From Cognatundibacterium curvum (lineage in GTDB: Bacteria; Pseudomonadota; Gammaproteobacteria; Burkholderiales; Burkholderiaceae_D), in assembly GCF_014284235.1 (NCBI RefSeq), contig NZ_JACOGD010000006.1, positions 95,207-159,206 on the forward strand: a stretch of DNA of 64,000 nucleotides, read 5' to 3'. The notes beneath the pieces were generated by a model. The model saw only the letters and a list, made by a program, of their open reading frames with translations. It was not told the origin of the DNA and did no database searches. Shown piece by piece: positions 33,457 through 43,501 of this stretch; position 1 is the first letter of the stretch; each line of letters begins with the position of its first letter. The position numbers and the translations under genes are program-made.

Positions 33457-35154
33457 TCAGAACTCTTCCCATTGTCCGTCGTCGGATTTGCCGGAAGGCG
33501 TGGATGCACGTGAGACAGTGGCGCTATGGCCGATGGCTGCCTGCTTCACTTTGGCTGGTGCCATGGCTGCGGGGCGGACTGGTCTCGCAGCCGCTGACCT
33601 GGGTTTGTCCGCAACGCCGCTCATGCCATTGACCTTGAACACACTGACCACTTCGGACAGGCTGGCCGCCTGATCCTGCAGTGAGGCCGCCGCTGCCGCA
33701 GCCTGCTCCACCAGCGCTGCATTTTGTTGCGTGGTTTCATCCATCTGGGTGATCGCGATATTGATCTGATCTATGCCCGATGTTTGCTCCTGACTCGCAG
33801 CGCTGATTTCAGTGACCACATCAGTCACACGGCGTACACTGCTGACCACTTCCTGGATAGTGGCACCGGCTTCACCGACTAGTTGCGTGCCGCGCTCAAC
33901 CTTGCCGACCGAGTCATCAATCAAGACTTTGATTTCCTTAGCTGCACTCGCACTGCGCTGGGCCAGATTGCGCACTTCCGCAGCGACCACTGCAAAGCCC
34001 CGGCCCTGTTCACCGGCTCTTGCTGCCTCTACGGCAGCATTCAGCGCCAGGATATTGGTCTGAAATGCGATGCCATCAATCACACCGATAATGTCGACAA
34101 TCTTACGGGCAGACTCATTGATCCCATTCATGGTATCGACCACCTGGGCCACCACATCGCCACCCTTCATGGCGATTTCTGAAGCTGAGACCGCGAGTTG
34201 ATTCGCTTGCCGCGCATTATCCGCATTCTGACGCACAGTGCTGGTCAGTTCTTCCATTGAGGACGCGGTTTCTTCCAGCGAACCGGCTTGCTGTTCTGTG
34301 CGCGAGGACAGATCCATATTGCCCGTTGCAATCTCAGTTGAAGCAGAGGCGATATTATCGGTGCTGGAACGTACCTGCGACACGATATTGAGCAGACTGG
34401 TATTCATTTCTTTGAGTGCCTGCAAGACTTTACCGGCCTCGTCCTGGCTGTGTACTTCGATCTGACTGGTCAGGTCGCCACTGGAAACAGTTTGCGCTAC
34501 CTGAACAGCATAGCTCAGGGATGCGACGGTTTTACGTATCAATGACAGGCCAAATACCAGTACCAGAATTACGCCAACTAAGGTGATCAGCGCTGAAAGC
34601 CAGGTAGCTGAATTCACTGTAGCCGACGCTTCTTGTGCTGCCTTGTTTCCCAAATCAGCATTAAAGGCTTTATGTTCATCCAGCGTATCAGCCATTTTGG
34701 CTGGAATGGCTTGATTACCCAAGATGAAATCCCTGGCTTCATCGCGTTTACCTTCTGAAGATAAGGCTAATGCCTTTGTGCGCAGATTGGCGAATTCTTC
34801 ATAGGATTTTTTGGATTGTTCCAACAAAGCCCGGTCTTTTTCATCGGTTAAATCTTCTTTTTCGTACTTGGCAAATGCGTCTAAGACCTTTTGATGTGCT
34901 TCACTAATCGACTTTTGCAACGCAGTTTTACGCTCTGGATCATCGACTGTAATGTGCTGCCACATCTGAACCCGGGTCTGTGCAGCAAAGCGAAACGCAT
35001 TACCGATGTCGAGCAGGCTGGGTACTGTATTGACATTGGTGAAGTTGGTCACTGTGTAAACTTTATTGATCTGCATAATCCCTAGCCCGGAAACTGAGAT
35101 CAGAACTAAGAAAAAAATACCGATTAACAGATAAAGGCGCTTGGCGATGCTCAT
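33457..35154 (-). CDS. methyl-accepting chemotaxis protein with C-terminal WEEF tail
   Basis: A 565-residue chemoreceptor. A membrane helix (about 6-28) precedes a four-helix-bundle periplasmic sensor, a second helix (about 187-207), HAMP, and a cytoplasmic signalling rod with the hairpin-tip sequence [23 protein letters not shown]. The last residues, GQWEEF, match the xWxxF pentapeptide that tethers CheR or CheB to a receptor, so it is a high-abundance-type receptor able to assist adaptation. AGGAG lies 6 bases before the ATG at 35154. It is 34 bases after cheW, in one likely operon. The ligand is not known; a 4HB sensor often binds small amino or organic acids. Confidence 0.92.
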   Translation of the reverse strand: MSIAKRLYLLIGIFFLVLISVSGLGIMQINKVYTVTNFTNVNTVPSLLDIGNAFRFAAQTRVQMWQHITVDDPERKTALQKSISEAHQKVLDAFAKYEKEDLTDEKDRALLEQSKKSYEEFANLRTKALALSSEGKRDEARDFILGNQAIPAKMADTLDEHKAFNADLGNKAAQEASATVNSATWLSALITLVGVILVLVFGLSLIRKTVASLSYAVQVAQTVSSGDLTSQIEVHSQDEAGKVLQALKEMNTSLLNIVSQVRSSTDNIASASTEIATGNMDLSSRTEQQAGSLEETASSMEELTSTVRQNADNARQANQLAVSASEIAMKGGDVVAQVVDTMNGINESARKIVDIIGVIDGIAFQTNILALNAAVEAARAGEQGRGFAVVAAEVRNLAQRSASAAKEIKVLIDDSVGKVERGTQLVGEAGATIQEVVSSVRRVTDVVTEISAASQEQTSGIDQINIAITQMDETTQQNAALVEQAAAAAASLQDQAASLSEVVSVFKVNGMSGVADKPRSAAARPVRPAAMAPAKVKQAAIGHSATVSRASTPSGKSDDGQWEEF

Positions 35155-35188
35155 TGTTGTCTCCTGATGCATAGATGCCGCTGGGCGG

Positions 35189-35722
35189 CTAGTGCGTATT
35201 GAGGCTAGAGAGGTTGAGTCCCATGTCGGTCGAGGTCATAAAGCGTTCTATATCCATCAGTATCAACATACGGTCTTCCAGCGGTGCCAGACCGATGAGG
35301 AAATCTGCATCAATCGACGAACCCATTTCCGGCGCTGGCCGTATCTGATCCTGGGTCAGGGTAATGACATCCGACACGCTGTCGACCGCCATGCCCAGAG
35401 TTTGGCCCTGGATCGTGATAATGATGACGACGGTGAACTGGTCGTAGACGGGTGAGCCCAGTGAAAATTTCATGCGCATATCGATGATGGGCACAATCAC
35501 GCCGCGCAGATTCATCACGCCCTTCATGAAGTCGGGTGCATTTGCGATTCGCGTCACTGCTTCGTAACCGCGCAACTCTTGCACTCTTTGGATATCAATG
35601 CCGTACTCCTCATTTCCTAAGGTGAAGGAAAGGAACTCAAGACATGGGTTGGCGGTGTGCTCACCATTCTGCGACGAGGTCGCTGCAAGCATCGGGCTAC
35701 TGTTGGCATACTCTTGTAACAC
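35189..35722 (-). CDS. cheW: chemotaxis coupling protein CheW
   Basis: A 177-residue CheW that links receptors to CheA. The core runs from [23 protein letters not shown] to the conserved [13 protein letters not shown] and [12 protein letters not shown]. The start is a GTG at 35722, because AGGAG lies 7 bases before it; the in-frame codons further upstream have no ribosome binding site. It forms a likely operon with the following MCP gene, which has its own RBS. No cheA, cheR or cheB is in the window, so this is a dedicated coupling unit away from the main chemotaxis cluster. Confidence 0.9.
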   Translation of the reverse strand: MLQEYANSSPMLAATSSQNGEHTANPCLEFLSFTLGNEEYGIDIQRVQELRGYEAVTRIANAPDFMKGVMNLRGVIVPIIDMRMKFSLGSPVYDQFTVVIIITIQGQTLGMAVDSVSDVITLTQDQIRPAPEMGSSIDADFLIGLAPLEDRMLILMDIERFMTSTDMGLNLSSLNTH

Positions 35723-36026
35723 AGTGTATCTCCTGTATAAAAGCAGCATCCGGAAAAATACTTGGGTCAGGTAATACTAGTGCAGAATTCAAGTAATTTC
35801 TATCTGGTAATGTTTATTTTGCGTAATGTCACAAAATTCAGAAAACGCCTGCTGTGCCAGGCCAAACAGTCAGACCAGGCTGTGCTGTCTGCGCCCCTGG
35901 GCAACATTCAGCGCGTATTTTTGCAGCTTCACTCCCGTCTTTTTACACTTCGTCGCAATGTGCTCGCAGCTTGACAGTGCTTCTTCTACAGTACACACAT
36001 CAACCAACCACTGAAGGAGAAATAAA

Positions 36027-36329
36027 ATGAAATCCACGATCAAAAACAGCCTGATTCTGAGTATCGCTTTGTGTGCCGGTGTCGCTGCTGTGAGCCAGGC
36101 ATTTACTGCTGAAACCCGCAGCACACAAGCTGAAATCCAGACTGTCAGCATCGTTGCCAAGCGCATGACAGAGCAGGAGAAAATCGCTTTCGATACTGAA
36201 AGTGCTGAAGTCCAACAAGTGATTGTCGCAGCGCGTCGTATGAATGCGGAAGAAAAATTTGCTTATGATCAGCAGTTTTCTGTGAACCAGAAACTGGCAC
36301 AAAAGAGTATGAATGGTAAAGCGATCTGA
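36027..36329 (+). CDS. small exported protein with an internal duplication
   Basis: A 100-residue protein with a signal peptide (MKSTIKNSLILSIALC, cleavage probably near SQA-FT). The mature part of about 75 residues holds two related units: VSIVAKRMTEQEKIAFD (40-56) and VIVAARRMNAEEKFAYD (65-81), 8 of 17 positions identical and others conservative. Each carries an RM and an EK-x-A-(F/Y)-D core. An ideal AAGGAG precedes the ATG. I do not recognise the family. It is divergent from the cheW operon by about 300 bases. Charge-rich amphipathic helices suggest a periplasmic binding or chaperone role, but this is not known. Confidence 0.75.
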   Translation: MKSTIKNSLILSIALCAGVAAVSQAFTAETRSTQAEIQTVSIVAKRMTEQEKIAFDTESAEVQQVIVAARRMNAEEKFAYDQQFSVNQKLAQKSMNGKAI

Positions 36330-36571
36330 GCAGAAATACGCATGCAGAAATTTAATGACATGATGCGCTTATACGCTCTACAAGACAGTACCAATCCCAT
36401 CGCCAGAATCAGTTAGGGCTGAGTTGTTAAAACAAAGTAATTCGTCGTGTTGAATCAGCGGAGAACGGCGTATTTTGCTTTAATAACTTGGCTTCAATTA
36501 CTTTATTTGAAGAGAAAAATAAATCGCTTTAAAAATAAGGAAACACAGATATCTTAAATTGCCAAGAAATG

Positions 36572-37675
36572 TCAGCCGATGTCCATTGCTGATTGCAAGC
36601 CTGTACAGCAAGCAAGTAATTGCGGCATTTGCTCGAACATCGCTTCTACCTCTGCAGTCGCTACGACTTCTGCACGTTGCAGCAAATAGAGCTGTGTTAT
36701 TTGCAGCGCTTGCCACAAGCAATGACTGAGTGCATAGTCATCCGGTGCATGGTTTTCATTTGTATCGGCGTGCAATACAGCATCCAATACGGTGTCAGGA
36801 AAATGCCATTGGCGGCCCACATGCACCGATAGTAACAAGGCTTGTTCCATCAGATTTTGTTGAAAACGCGCAGAGGCCGGTAACTGCCGCGTTACGCCGG
36901 TCTGGTCTATGGTGCGTAAGGCGATAATCAAACCGACATGGCGTAATAGTCCGGCCAGGAAAGCGGTGAATTCATCAAGTCCGCGTTGTAATGCAAGCAG
37001 CCGGCAGGCTTGTGCTGTTTTTTCTGTGTATTCCCAAATCAGCGGTGCCAGTGCATTCGTCAGATGGCCGCTTTGTGCCTGTATCAAAGGCCGGAACGCA
37101 TTGCGAGCGATCAGCATGCGCAGCCCATTTAAACCCAGCAGTTGTACTGCTTTATCCAGACTGTTTATTTTTTGCGAACCCTGGTAACAAGAGCTATTCA
37201 CCTCTGCCATGAGTTCTGCGACCAGTACAACATCTTTCGCAATTTGCTGCGCCAGATCACCGGCCGTGATGTTTTCATCACGCAGGCTCTTCAAGAGTTG
37301 CGGCAGTACGCTGGGAACGCGCGGTATCAGTTGAGAACCAGATAATTCACTGTGTAACACACGGTCCAGTGCAGCCAGTACGGCACGCTCAGTGTAGGGA
37401 CTGGGCGCGCCCAGATGTGGACCCAGCATCCACTGGTTGAATTGCGCCAGCTGACGCGCCGGTAATTGCCATTGCAGGCTCAGATCAGGGCTGGACGCTG
37501 CGGGTTCAGGTGCAGCAGCAGTGGTCGGGGCTGGCGCGGCAAGCACAGCGGTAGCAGCGCCATCCTGAGTTTGTAAGCCAAATAATCGCAATAACAAAGC
37601 TTTCACTGAGTTGTCCGGTTGGCAGTGGGGATAATGCATCTTAGCTGATAAGTCTGTGAATTTACAAACTGTCAT
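36572..37675 (-). CDS. HDOD domain signalling protein
   Basis: A 367-residue protein. After an Ala/Pro/Thr-rich linker (about residues 40-62) comes an HDOD domain at about 110-300 (IPRVPSVLPQLLKSLRDENITAGDLAQQIAKD, LDKAVQLLGLNGLRMLIARNAF and LLRHVGLIIALR). HDOD is an HD-related domain usually lacking the metal-binding residues, found in regulators of motility, biofilm and c-di-GMP outputs. The gene has two possible starts (37675 or 37639) with no clear ribosome binding site; the longer is given. It starts 41 bases after the chitinase gene in the same direction and may be co-transcribed. Confidence 0.82.
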   Translation of the reverse strand: MTVCKFTDLSAKMHYPHCQPDNSVKALLLRLFGLQTQDGAATAVLAAPAPTTAAAPEPAASSPDLSLQWQLPARQLAQFNQWMLGPHLGAPSPYTERAVLAALDRVLHSELSGSQLIPRVPSVLPQLLKSLRDENITAGDLAQQIAKDVVLVAELMAEVNSSCYQGSQKINSLDKAVQLLGLNGLRMLIARNAFRPLIQAQSGHLTNALAPLIWEYTEKTAQACRLLALQRGLDEFTAFLAGLLRHVGLIIALRTIDQTGVTRQLPASARFQQNLMEQALLLSVHVGRQWHFPDTVLDAVLHADTNENHAPDDYALSHCLWQALQITQLYLLQRAEVVATAEVEAMFEQMPQLLACCTGLQSAMDIG

Positions 37676-37716
37676 TCAGCGTGCAAGTCTGTTCCTGACG
37701 GTCATACCTGGAAGGC

Positions 37717-39165
37717 TCAGCGAATTTCGCAACGCGGATTACTGGCAAGCGGCCGATATACCAGCGCTGCAGGATGCACGCGTAACTGACAGCTTTGCTG
37801 ATAGAGCGCGCTATGTAGCTGGCTCAGCAGAGTCGCTTGCTGCGCATCCTGCCCCAGATGCCAGAACATGGCTCCGGCCAGACCCTGATGGCGCAGGTAG
37901 GCGACCTTGGCCTGTACCGCGCGCGCATCGTCAGCACTCACAAAAATATGCTGTTGCGGATGCCAGAGCCAGCTGGCATGGCTGATCTCTGAATACTGTG
38001 GCTGATACCCATAGCTACCCGCCAGCATGGCTTGCAGATCGGCATACGCAGGCAGACGTGGGTCACCGCGCTGTACGCAGCTTGGGCAACCGGTCAGCAA
38101 GCTGACGTCACCTTGATAATGATCGCCAGCTGGTGTCACAAAACGCTGATGCAAGCCCTGCTTGTCAGCACCGACCTGAAACAAGGCGCGCCCGTAAAAC
38201 GGAAAACCCAGTACCAGCTTATGCGCTGGTACACCGGCCACCAGATATTGCTGAACTGCGGCATCTACCGTCAGTGCAAAACGCGCCGGAAAGTCCTGCT
38301 CCAGCTGCGCTGCAGTCAGGCTGGGTGCAGCCAGTGCGCTTATGGGATTGTCATACAGCGCCTCACCGGGTTCGCCAAACAAATGCGCCTGATGATTGCT
38401 GAGTTTTTCCCAACTGCCATTCAAATCGTAAGTCATGAGGTTGATGTAATCGACACTGGCCGCAATTGCCGGCCAGGCCGCATAGGTACGCGCCATATTG
38501 AAGGCACCACCGGCGGCAGCGATGGTCAGCTGATAAGGGCGCGCACGATGGCGACCAGCCTGGTTCAGCGCCTGCCGGAATTCACGTAATAAGTCGGTAA
38601 ACGCGGCGGCATCCTGTGCGCGTGGATATTCCCAATCAATATCCACACCATCGAAACGGTAACGCTGCATCAGGCTGACGCAAGAGCGTATCAGCTTGCT
38701 GCGCGCGTCCGGCGTGGCGGCTGCCTGGCGGTAGCGTTCCACGTCAGTGCTGTCATCATTGGTATGGGTCCAGCCACCGAGTGAATACAGGATGCGCAAG
38801 CCGGGCTGATGCCGCTTCAACGCTTGCAACTGGGTCAGTGCGCGCGCTGCCTGGCGTGCATTGGTACCAGCTTCAAAATCGCATTCGCCTTTGGCATTGA
38901 TATCCATAAACGCAAAATTGATATGGGTCAGCTGGCGAGCCACATCGGGCTGGATATCGCTGGCGCGCAGGCTGCCGTTTTGCTGACCGGCGAGCTGTTC
39001 TTTTTCGAGTAAAAAATAGCCGATCACCACCGGCGAGCCGCTGCCAGCTTGCGTGCTTGCTGCGGGGCTGAGCGGCTGTGCTGCAGCATCATCAACGTTG
39101 TACAAAGCACAGCTCAACAGGGTGACCAGTAAGGACTGGCGGCGTAGGAAAGACAGGATATTCAT
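37717..39165 (-). CDS. GH18 family chitinase, exported
   Basis: A 482-residue glycoside hydrolase family 18 protein with an N-terminal signal-like segment (MNILSFLRRQSLLVTLLSCALY). The catalytic signature DGVDIDWEYP has the DxxDxDxE acid at its glutamate. The earlier RILYSLGGWTHTND and later VDYINLMTYDLNGSW and GAMFWHLGQD match the other barrel strands. Cleaves beta-1,4 N-acetylglucosamine chains in the periplasm or outside. The ATG at 39165 was chosen for the signal peptide; 21 upstream codons are possible but not family-like. The two cysteines at GCPSC may form a disulfide. Tandem with the HDOD gene. Confidence 0.92.
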   Translation of the reverse strand: MNILSFLRRQSLLVTLLSCALYNVDDAAAQPLSPAASTQAGSGSPVVIGYFLLEKEQLAGQQNGSLRASDIQPDVARQLTHINFAFMDINAKGECDFEAGTNARQAARALTQLQALKRHQPGLRILYSLGGWTHTNDDSTDVERYRQAAATPDARSKLIRSCVSLMQRYRFDGVDIDWEYPRAQDAAAFTDLLREFRQALNQAGRHRARPYQLTIAAAGGAFNMARTYAAWPAIAASVDYINLMTYDLNGSWEKLSNHQAHLFGEPGEALYDNPISALAAPSLTAAQLEQDFPARFALTVDAAVQQYLVAGVPAHKLVLGFPFYGRALFQVGADKQGLHQRFVTPAGDHYQGDVSLLTGCPSCVQRGDPRLPAYADLQAMLAGSYGYQPQYSEISHASWLWHPQQHIFVSADDARAVQAKVAYLRHQGLAGAMFWHLGQDAQQATLLSQLHSALYQQSCQLRVHPAALVYRPLASNPRCEIR

Positions 39166-39367
39166 ACGCTCAGGATGCAAGTTGGGGCGCATCTGGTCAA
39201 CAGGTTTTTCCGGCTCAGGCAGCAGCATGCATTCCGGCGCTGCTGCGCACTATGACGGTCTGGCAAACGCAGCGCGTGTCAGCATGAACTGGTATGGCAT
39301 ACTGTGCGCCTTGTATCATCAAGCAGATCTTCACACCGATCACCACACAGAAAGCATAGAGAACCGT

Positions 39368-39580
39368 ATGAGTACCGAAGAACGTTTAATCGACCTGGAA
39401 ATCCGCCTGTCGCGGCAAGATGATCTGGTCGATACCCTCAATACCCAGGTCTATCGTCAGCAAAAAAAGATCGATGAACTGGAAGCCCTATGCACAGCGA
39501 TGGCCAAGCGCCTGCGCGAACTGGCCGTAACGGCAGCGCAGCGGCAGCCGGTCCTGGATGAACGGCCACCGCATTACTGA
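39368..39580 (+). CDS. slyX: SlyX family protein
   Basis: A 70-residue protein of the SlyX family, unknown in function, with the typical heptad pattern: MSTEERLIDLEIRLSRQDDLVDTLN, followed by QVYRQQKKIDELEALCTAMAKRLREL, a coiled coil, and a C-terminal basic/proline tail ending in ERPPHY, as in the family. The ATG at 39368 fits the family's length; the same frame is open upstream to 39053 without a match. Confidence 0.88.
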   Translation: MSTEERLIDLEIRLSRQDDLVDTLNTQVYRQQKKIDELEALCTAMAKRLRELAVTAAQRQPVLDERPPHY

Positions 39581-39582
39581 TT

Positions 39583-39604
39583 AGGGCCTGTTAAGGCTTA
39601 ATTT
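39583..39604. repeat. AGGGCCTGTTAA repeat copy at gene 3' ends
   Basis: AGGGCCTGTTAA at 39583-39594, continued by GGCTTAATTT, lies between the stop codons of slyX and the minus-strand hydrolase gene and contains that hydrolase's stop. It is related to copies at 45058, 47401 and 58628. Confidence 0.6.
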
Positions 39605-40563
39605 CCCGGTGCATAGTTGATCGGGGTGAATGCATACGCCTTGTTCTCAGCGCGTACATAGCCCAGACCAGGGAAAGACAAATGCGCAGCGCCGATCAGG
39701 TCACCCGATTTGGCTGCCTGCGCATAGGCCAGTTTGCGTTGGGCCGCAGCGGCCTTGCTGTCGCTGTCAAACTGTATGGTGACGGCCGGGTTAGCAAACT
39801 GCACCGCCGCCACATGCATCAGATCGCCCCACAACACCAGATTCTGGCCTTTGCTGCTGATGGTGTAGATGGTATGACCCGCAGTGTGGCCGTGCGTGGC
39901 CGTGGCTTTGATGCCGGGCTGCAGTTCGGTATTGCCTTCAAAGGCCTTGAATTTGCCAGCCTTGATATAGGGATTGATGGAAGCCATCGCGCCCTGGAAA
40001 AAGCCTTTGCTGTCCTGAGGTGCTTTATCCAGATTGGCCTGGCTCAGCCAAAAGTCCACGTCATGCTGATCCGCGCGCACTACCGCGTTTGGAAACACCA
40101 TGCTTTCACCCTGCATCAGACCGCCGACATGATCCGGATGCATATGGGTGATGTAGATTTCATCGACCTGTTCCGGGCTGTAGCCAGCGGCTTTCAGATT
40201 GGCCTGCAATTTACCCAGGGTAGGGCCAAACAGACTGCCGGCACCGGTGTCGATCAGGATCAGCTTACTGCCGGTATTGATCAGATAGCCGTTGACCGAG
40301 GTTTCCAGTGGGCTGTGCTGATGCGACTTATGTAAGGCCTTGCTGACTTTTTCCGGGCTGGTATTGGTCAGCAATTTATCGACCGGCAAAGCCACTGTGC
40401 CATCGGATAAGGCAGTGACTTCGAATTCACCGACCATGGTGCGGTAATAGCCGGGGGCGGCGGTTTTGACTTGCGGTGCAGCGGCATAACTTTGACTTGC
40501 AGGCAGTGCCAATGCGGTCAGAATAGCAAATAAGCTGGTACTAAGTTGACGGGATACTGACAT
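39598..40563 (-). CDS. exported metallo-beta-lactamase-fold hydrolase
   Basis: A 321-residue periplasmic hydrolase. A signal peptide (about residues 1-28, ending SYA-AA) precedes the domain. The zinc motif is ITHMHPDHVGGL (HxHxDH), with further metal-site residues in ATHGHTAGHT and LVLWGDLMHVA. The set is that of the glyoxalase II/lactonase-type branch of the fold, which includes quorum-quenching lactonases and similar enzymes; the substrate cannot be told. AAGGATGAAGA precedes the ATG. Its stop lies inside a repeat shared with other gene ends. Confidence 0.85.
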   Translation of the reverse strand: MSVSRQLSTSLFAILTALALPASQSYAAAPQVKTAAPGYYRTMVGEFEVTALSDGTVALPVDKLLTNTSPEKVSKALHKSHQHSPLETSVNGYLINTGSKLILIDTGAGSLFGPTLGKLQANLKAAGYSPEQVDEIYITHMHPDHVGGLMQGESMVFPNAVVRADQHDVDFWLSQANLDKAPQDSKGFFQGAMASINPYIKAGKFKAFEGNTELQPGIKATATHGHTAGHTIYTISSKGQNLVLWGDLMHVAAVQFANPAVTIQFDSDSKAAAAQRKLAYAQAAKSGDLIGAAHLSFPGLGYVRAENKAYAFTPINYAPGN

Positions 40564-40691
40564 TCTTCATCCTTCCGAAAACGTGGTTTTCAAAACGCAG
40601 CCCTGCCGGATGGGTGGGCTTGCGGTGTTAACAGGCTTCGGAATTATGCCTAAGATGCAGAAAGTCTGCCGGCGTTACCCGGTTTGGCGTC

Positions 40692-41540
40692 TCAGTGCAG
40701 CAGCGATTGCAGCAATGACTGGGTTTCAGTGTTAGTTTGCTGCAGTATGTCACGCAGACTATGCTGATTCAGCGAGCAGTCTGTGCTGTTACGCGCCGCC
40801 TCTATCTGTTCTGGCAGGCGCGGATCTATCGGTGATGGGACCGGGCTCAGGTCATTGGCTGCGATTAAAATTTCGCCCAGGCTGGCCGGTGGCAGCGCAC
40901 GTGCGCCATACCACAGTACTTCGATGGCAGATTGCACGCGTTTAGGCACCATCAGTTGATGCAGTACTGCGCGGCCTATGAAAATTTCAGGGGATTCATC
41001 GAGTTCATGTTCAGGCGTGCAGTGTGTATCTTCCAGCAAAGCCGGAAACTCTTCAGCGCGAGACAGCAGATAGAAACCGCCTACTTCATGCACGATACCG
41101 GTAAACATCGCCGTTTCCGGATCGGACAGGGTGACATGTTTGGCCAGACAATATGACAGCGCGCCGACATGCGCGCTGTGCAGCCACAGGCTTTCCATTT
41201 TGTGCCGGATCACGGGCTCGGTAATCTGATGGCTGATCTGGCGCATGATGACTGCCGCGACAACCGAGCGTAAGGTGCTGAACCCCAAAATCGAGACGGC
41301 AGTACGGATATTGGTCACGCCGCCGCCAAAGCGGCTGTAGGCAACGGAATTGGCGATCGCTACTACACGGGCCGCCATCAGCGGTTCTTTCATGATCAGG
41401 CGTGCTGCTGCCTCTATACCGCACTCAGGATCGTCGAGTGCCTGCTGGATGTGCAGACTGGCTTGTACGTGGGTAGGGAACACCAGTTCCCCGCGTTGGG
41501 TCTCGGCGACGATATGATGTAATGCTTGGGACTTATTCAT
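40692..41540 (-). CDS. HDOD domain protein
   Basis: A 282-residue, nearly all-HDOD protein: residues about 15-210 have ELVFPTHVQASLHIQQALDDPECGIEAAARLIMKEPLMAARVVAIANS, ILGFSTLRSVVAAVIMRQ and TGIVHEVGGFYLL. It is the second HDOD protein within 5 kb, next to a chemoreceptor gene. In such proteins the HD metal ligands are usually lost, so it likely acts as a binding module in signalling. It follows the MCP gene by about 116 bases in the same direction. Confidence 0.8.
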   Translation of the reverse strand: MNKSQALHHIVAETQRGELVFPTHVQASLHIQQALDDPECGIEAAARLIMKEPLMAARVVAIANSVAYSRFGGGVTNIRTAVSILGFSTLRSVVAAVIMRQISHQITEPVIRHKMESLWLHSAHVGALSYCLAKHVTLSDPETAMFTGIVHEVGGFYLLSRAEEFPALLEDTHCTPEHELDESPEIFIGRAVLHQLMVPKRVQSAIEVLWYGARALPPASLGEILIAANDLSPVPSPIDPRLPEQIEAARNSTDCSLNQHSLRDILQQTNTETQSLLQSLLH

Positions 41541-41656
41541 GTTCTTTCAACAGGCTCAGGCAGATGTTTCCAGCGTGGCTAAGTCATAGGTGCGTGCTTG
41601 TTTGTCACACCTATGCTGAGTGACTGTCTACTGGTGGCTACGCGCGTGGCGTTGGC

Positions 41657-43336
41657 TTAATCCTTATGAAATCCTAATACTTTCACTAATTTACCGGCCG
41701 CACCGGAGACCAGACCTGACTGTGCTTCTGGTCCCGCTGCGCTGACGCGGTGCACCCCTGGAGCTTGCATGGCTGGCCGTGCTCCATGAGATTGATCCAG
41801 TTTAAACGCTGAAACCACGCGCGCCAGGTTGCCGGCTTGTTCTTCCATACTTTCGGCAGCAGCAGCGGCTTGTTCAACCAGGGCTGCATTTTGCTGTGTC
41901 ATTTCATCCATTTGTGTGATGGCGCGATTGACTTCCTCTATGCCCGCGCTTTGCTCCTGACCTGCGGCCGTGATTTCTGCCATGATGTCTGCCACATGGC
42001 GTACCGACGTGACGATTTCATTCATGGTTTGTCCAGCCGCATCCACCAGCTTACCGCCGGCATCGACTTTCTCGACCGAGTCTCCGATCAGGGTTTTAAT
42101 TTCTTTCGCTGCACTTGCGCTGCGTTGTGCAAGATTGCGGACTTCGGAAGCAACAACGGCAAAACCTCTGCCCTGTTCTCCGGCCCGCGCAGCTTCTACG
42201 GCTGCATTTAAAGCGAGGATATTGGTTTGGAAGGCAATTCCATCAATCACACTGATGATGTCGACTATTTTACGCGAACTTTCCTTGATGGAGTTCATGG
42301 TATCGACGACTTTCCCTACCTCTGCACCCCCCTTGATAGCAAATTGAGAAGCCGAAGTCACCAGAGTGTTTGCCTGTTTTGCATTATCTGCGTTGTGACG
42401 CACGGTGGCCGTGATCTGTTCCATGGAACTGGCGGTTTCTTCCAGTGCGCCAGCCTGAGTTTCGGTACGTGATGACAGATCGGCATTGCCGGTAGAAATT
42501 TCACCCGAGGCCGTTGCAATGGCATCGGTACCTTGCCGCACTTCGCTGACGATACGGAATAAATTGTCATTCATATCTTTTAAGGCGTTCAGCAATTCGC
42601 TGATTTCATCGCTGCCTTCCGCCATTTGATGATGTGACAATTCCCCGGCCGCGACTTGTTGTGCGATCAGCACTGCTTCCTGTAAAGGTGTGGTGATACT
42701 GCGCGTCATGAACAAAGAAAAAGCCGCTCCCAGCAAGACGATCACGCCGCCGAAAATGAACAGCATCAGTGTCAGCCGTTTATCGCTGGCTTCAGCTGCC
42801 TGACCCAGCGCGTCCGCCGCCTGGTCCTGAATTTCGACCAGGCGATTGATTTCCAGCAGGGACTTTTGCTGCAGCGGGTCGATCTGGGTAGCGATCACTT
42901 TGACCGCTTCTTCGCCATTGAAAGAGAGCAGCATTTTGAAGGCTTCTTTGGTCGGTGCATCGACCTGGGTATCGAGATCCGTGACGGCTTGCAGTAGTTT
43001 TTTTTCATCTGCGGTGACACCGAGCGCCAGGAATTTGTCGCGTGCTTCCAGGAAGCGGGTATGCTGATTTTTGACCAGCACTTTTTGTTTTTCGAGCTCA
43101 CCCAGATCGCTTTGCAGACCAATATTACGGATCGCTATACCACCTTCCAGTAAGGCCGTTTTCATGCTTGCCGCCAGATTGGTCTTGGCTTTGGAGGACG
43201 CCAGCCCAACCGACATTTGCTGACGGTTGCGCGAACTCAGGACGTTATCGACCACCAGTATCAGGATCAGGCTGGCGAGAATGACACCGAAGCCGATAGC
43301 GAGCCGGGTACCGATGCGCAAATGACGTAAATTCAT
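41657..43336 (-). CDS. methyl-accepting chemotaxis protein
   Basis: A 559-residue chemoreceptor with a first membrane helix (about 12-34), a four-helix-bundle periplasmic sensor (35-185), a second membrane helix (about 188-210), HAMP and the signalling rod, whose tip is [22 protein letters not shown]. It lacks the WEEF tail of the other receptor, ending LVKVLGFHKD, so it would depend on other receptors for adaptation. AGGAG is 5 bases before the ATG at 43336. A large part of its signalling domain is nearly identical to that of the MCP at 33457-35154. Confidence 0.92.
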   Translation of the reverse strand: MNLRHLRIGTRLAIGFGVILASLILILVVDNVLSSRNRQQMSVGLASSKAKTNLAASMKTALLEGGIAIRNIGLQSDLGELEKQKVLVKNQHTRFLEARDKFLALGVTADEKKLLQAVTDLDTQVDAPTKEAFKMLLSFNGEEAVKVIATQIDPLQQKSLLEINRLVEIQDQAADALGQAAEASDKRLTLMLFIFGGVIVLLGAAFSLFMTRSITTPLQEAVLIAQQVAAGELSHHQMAEGSDEISELLNALKDMNDNLFRIVSEVRQGTDAIATASGEISTGNADLSSRTETQAGALEETASSMEQITATVRHNADNAKQANTLVTSASQFAIKGGAEVGKVVDTMNSIKESSRKIVDIISVIDGIAFQTNILALNAAVEAARAGEQGRGFAVVASEVRNLAQRSASAAKEIKTLIGDSVEKVDAGGKLVDAAGQTMNEIVTSVRHVADIMAEITAAGQEQSAGIEEVNRAITQMDEMTQQNAALVEQAAAAAESMEEQAGNLARVVSAFKLDQSHGARPAMQAPGVHRVSAAGPEAQSGLVSGAAGKLVKVLGFHKD

Positions 43337-43501
43337 ACTGACTCCTGGTAAAGGTGATCCCGATTCCCGTCTCCAGCCAGCAATGCACACAGCGCATCTT
43401 GGTCCGGTGTAATGTTTCCATACTATGCCATAAGAAGCTTGATGCAATAACGCAATTGTTGCGCAAGGTTAACGCTTCGTGCTGCAAACATGAGCGCGTG
43501 T

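Noticed and set aside
38032-38589. 185-codon plus-strand frame opposite the chitinase gene
   Set aside because: The GH18 signature on the other strand fixes the true frame.
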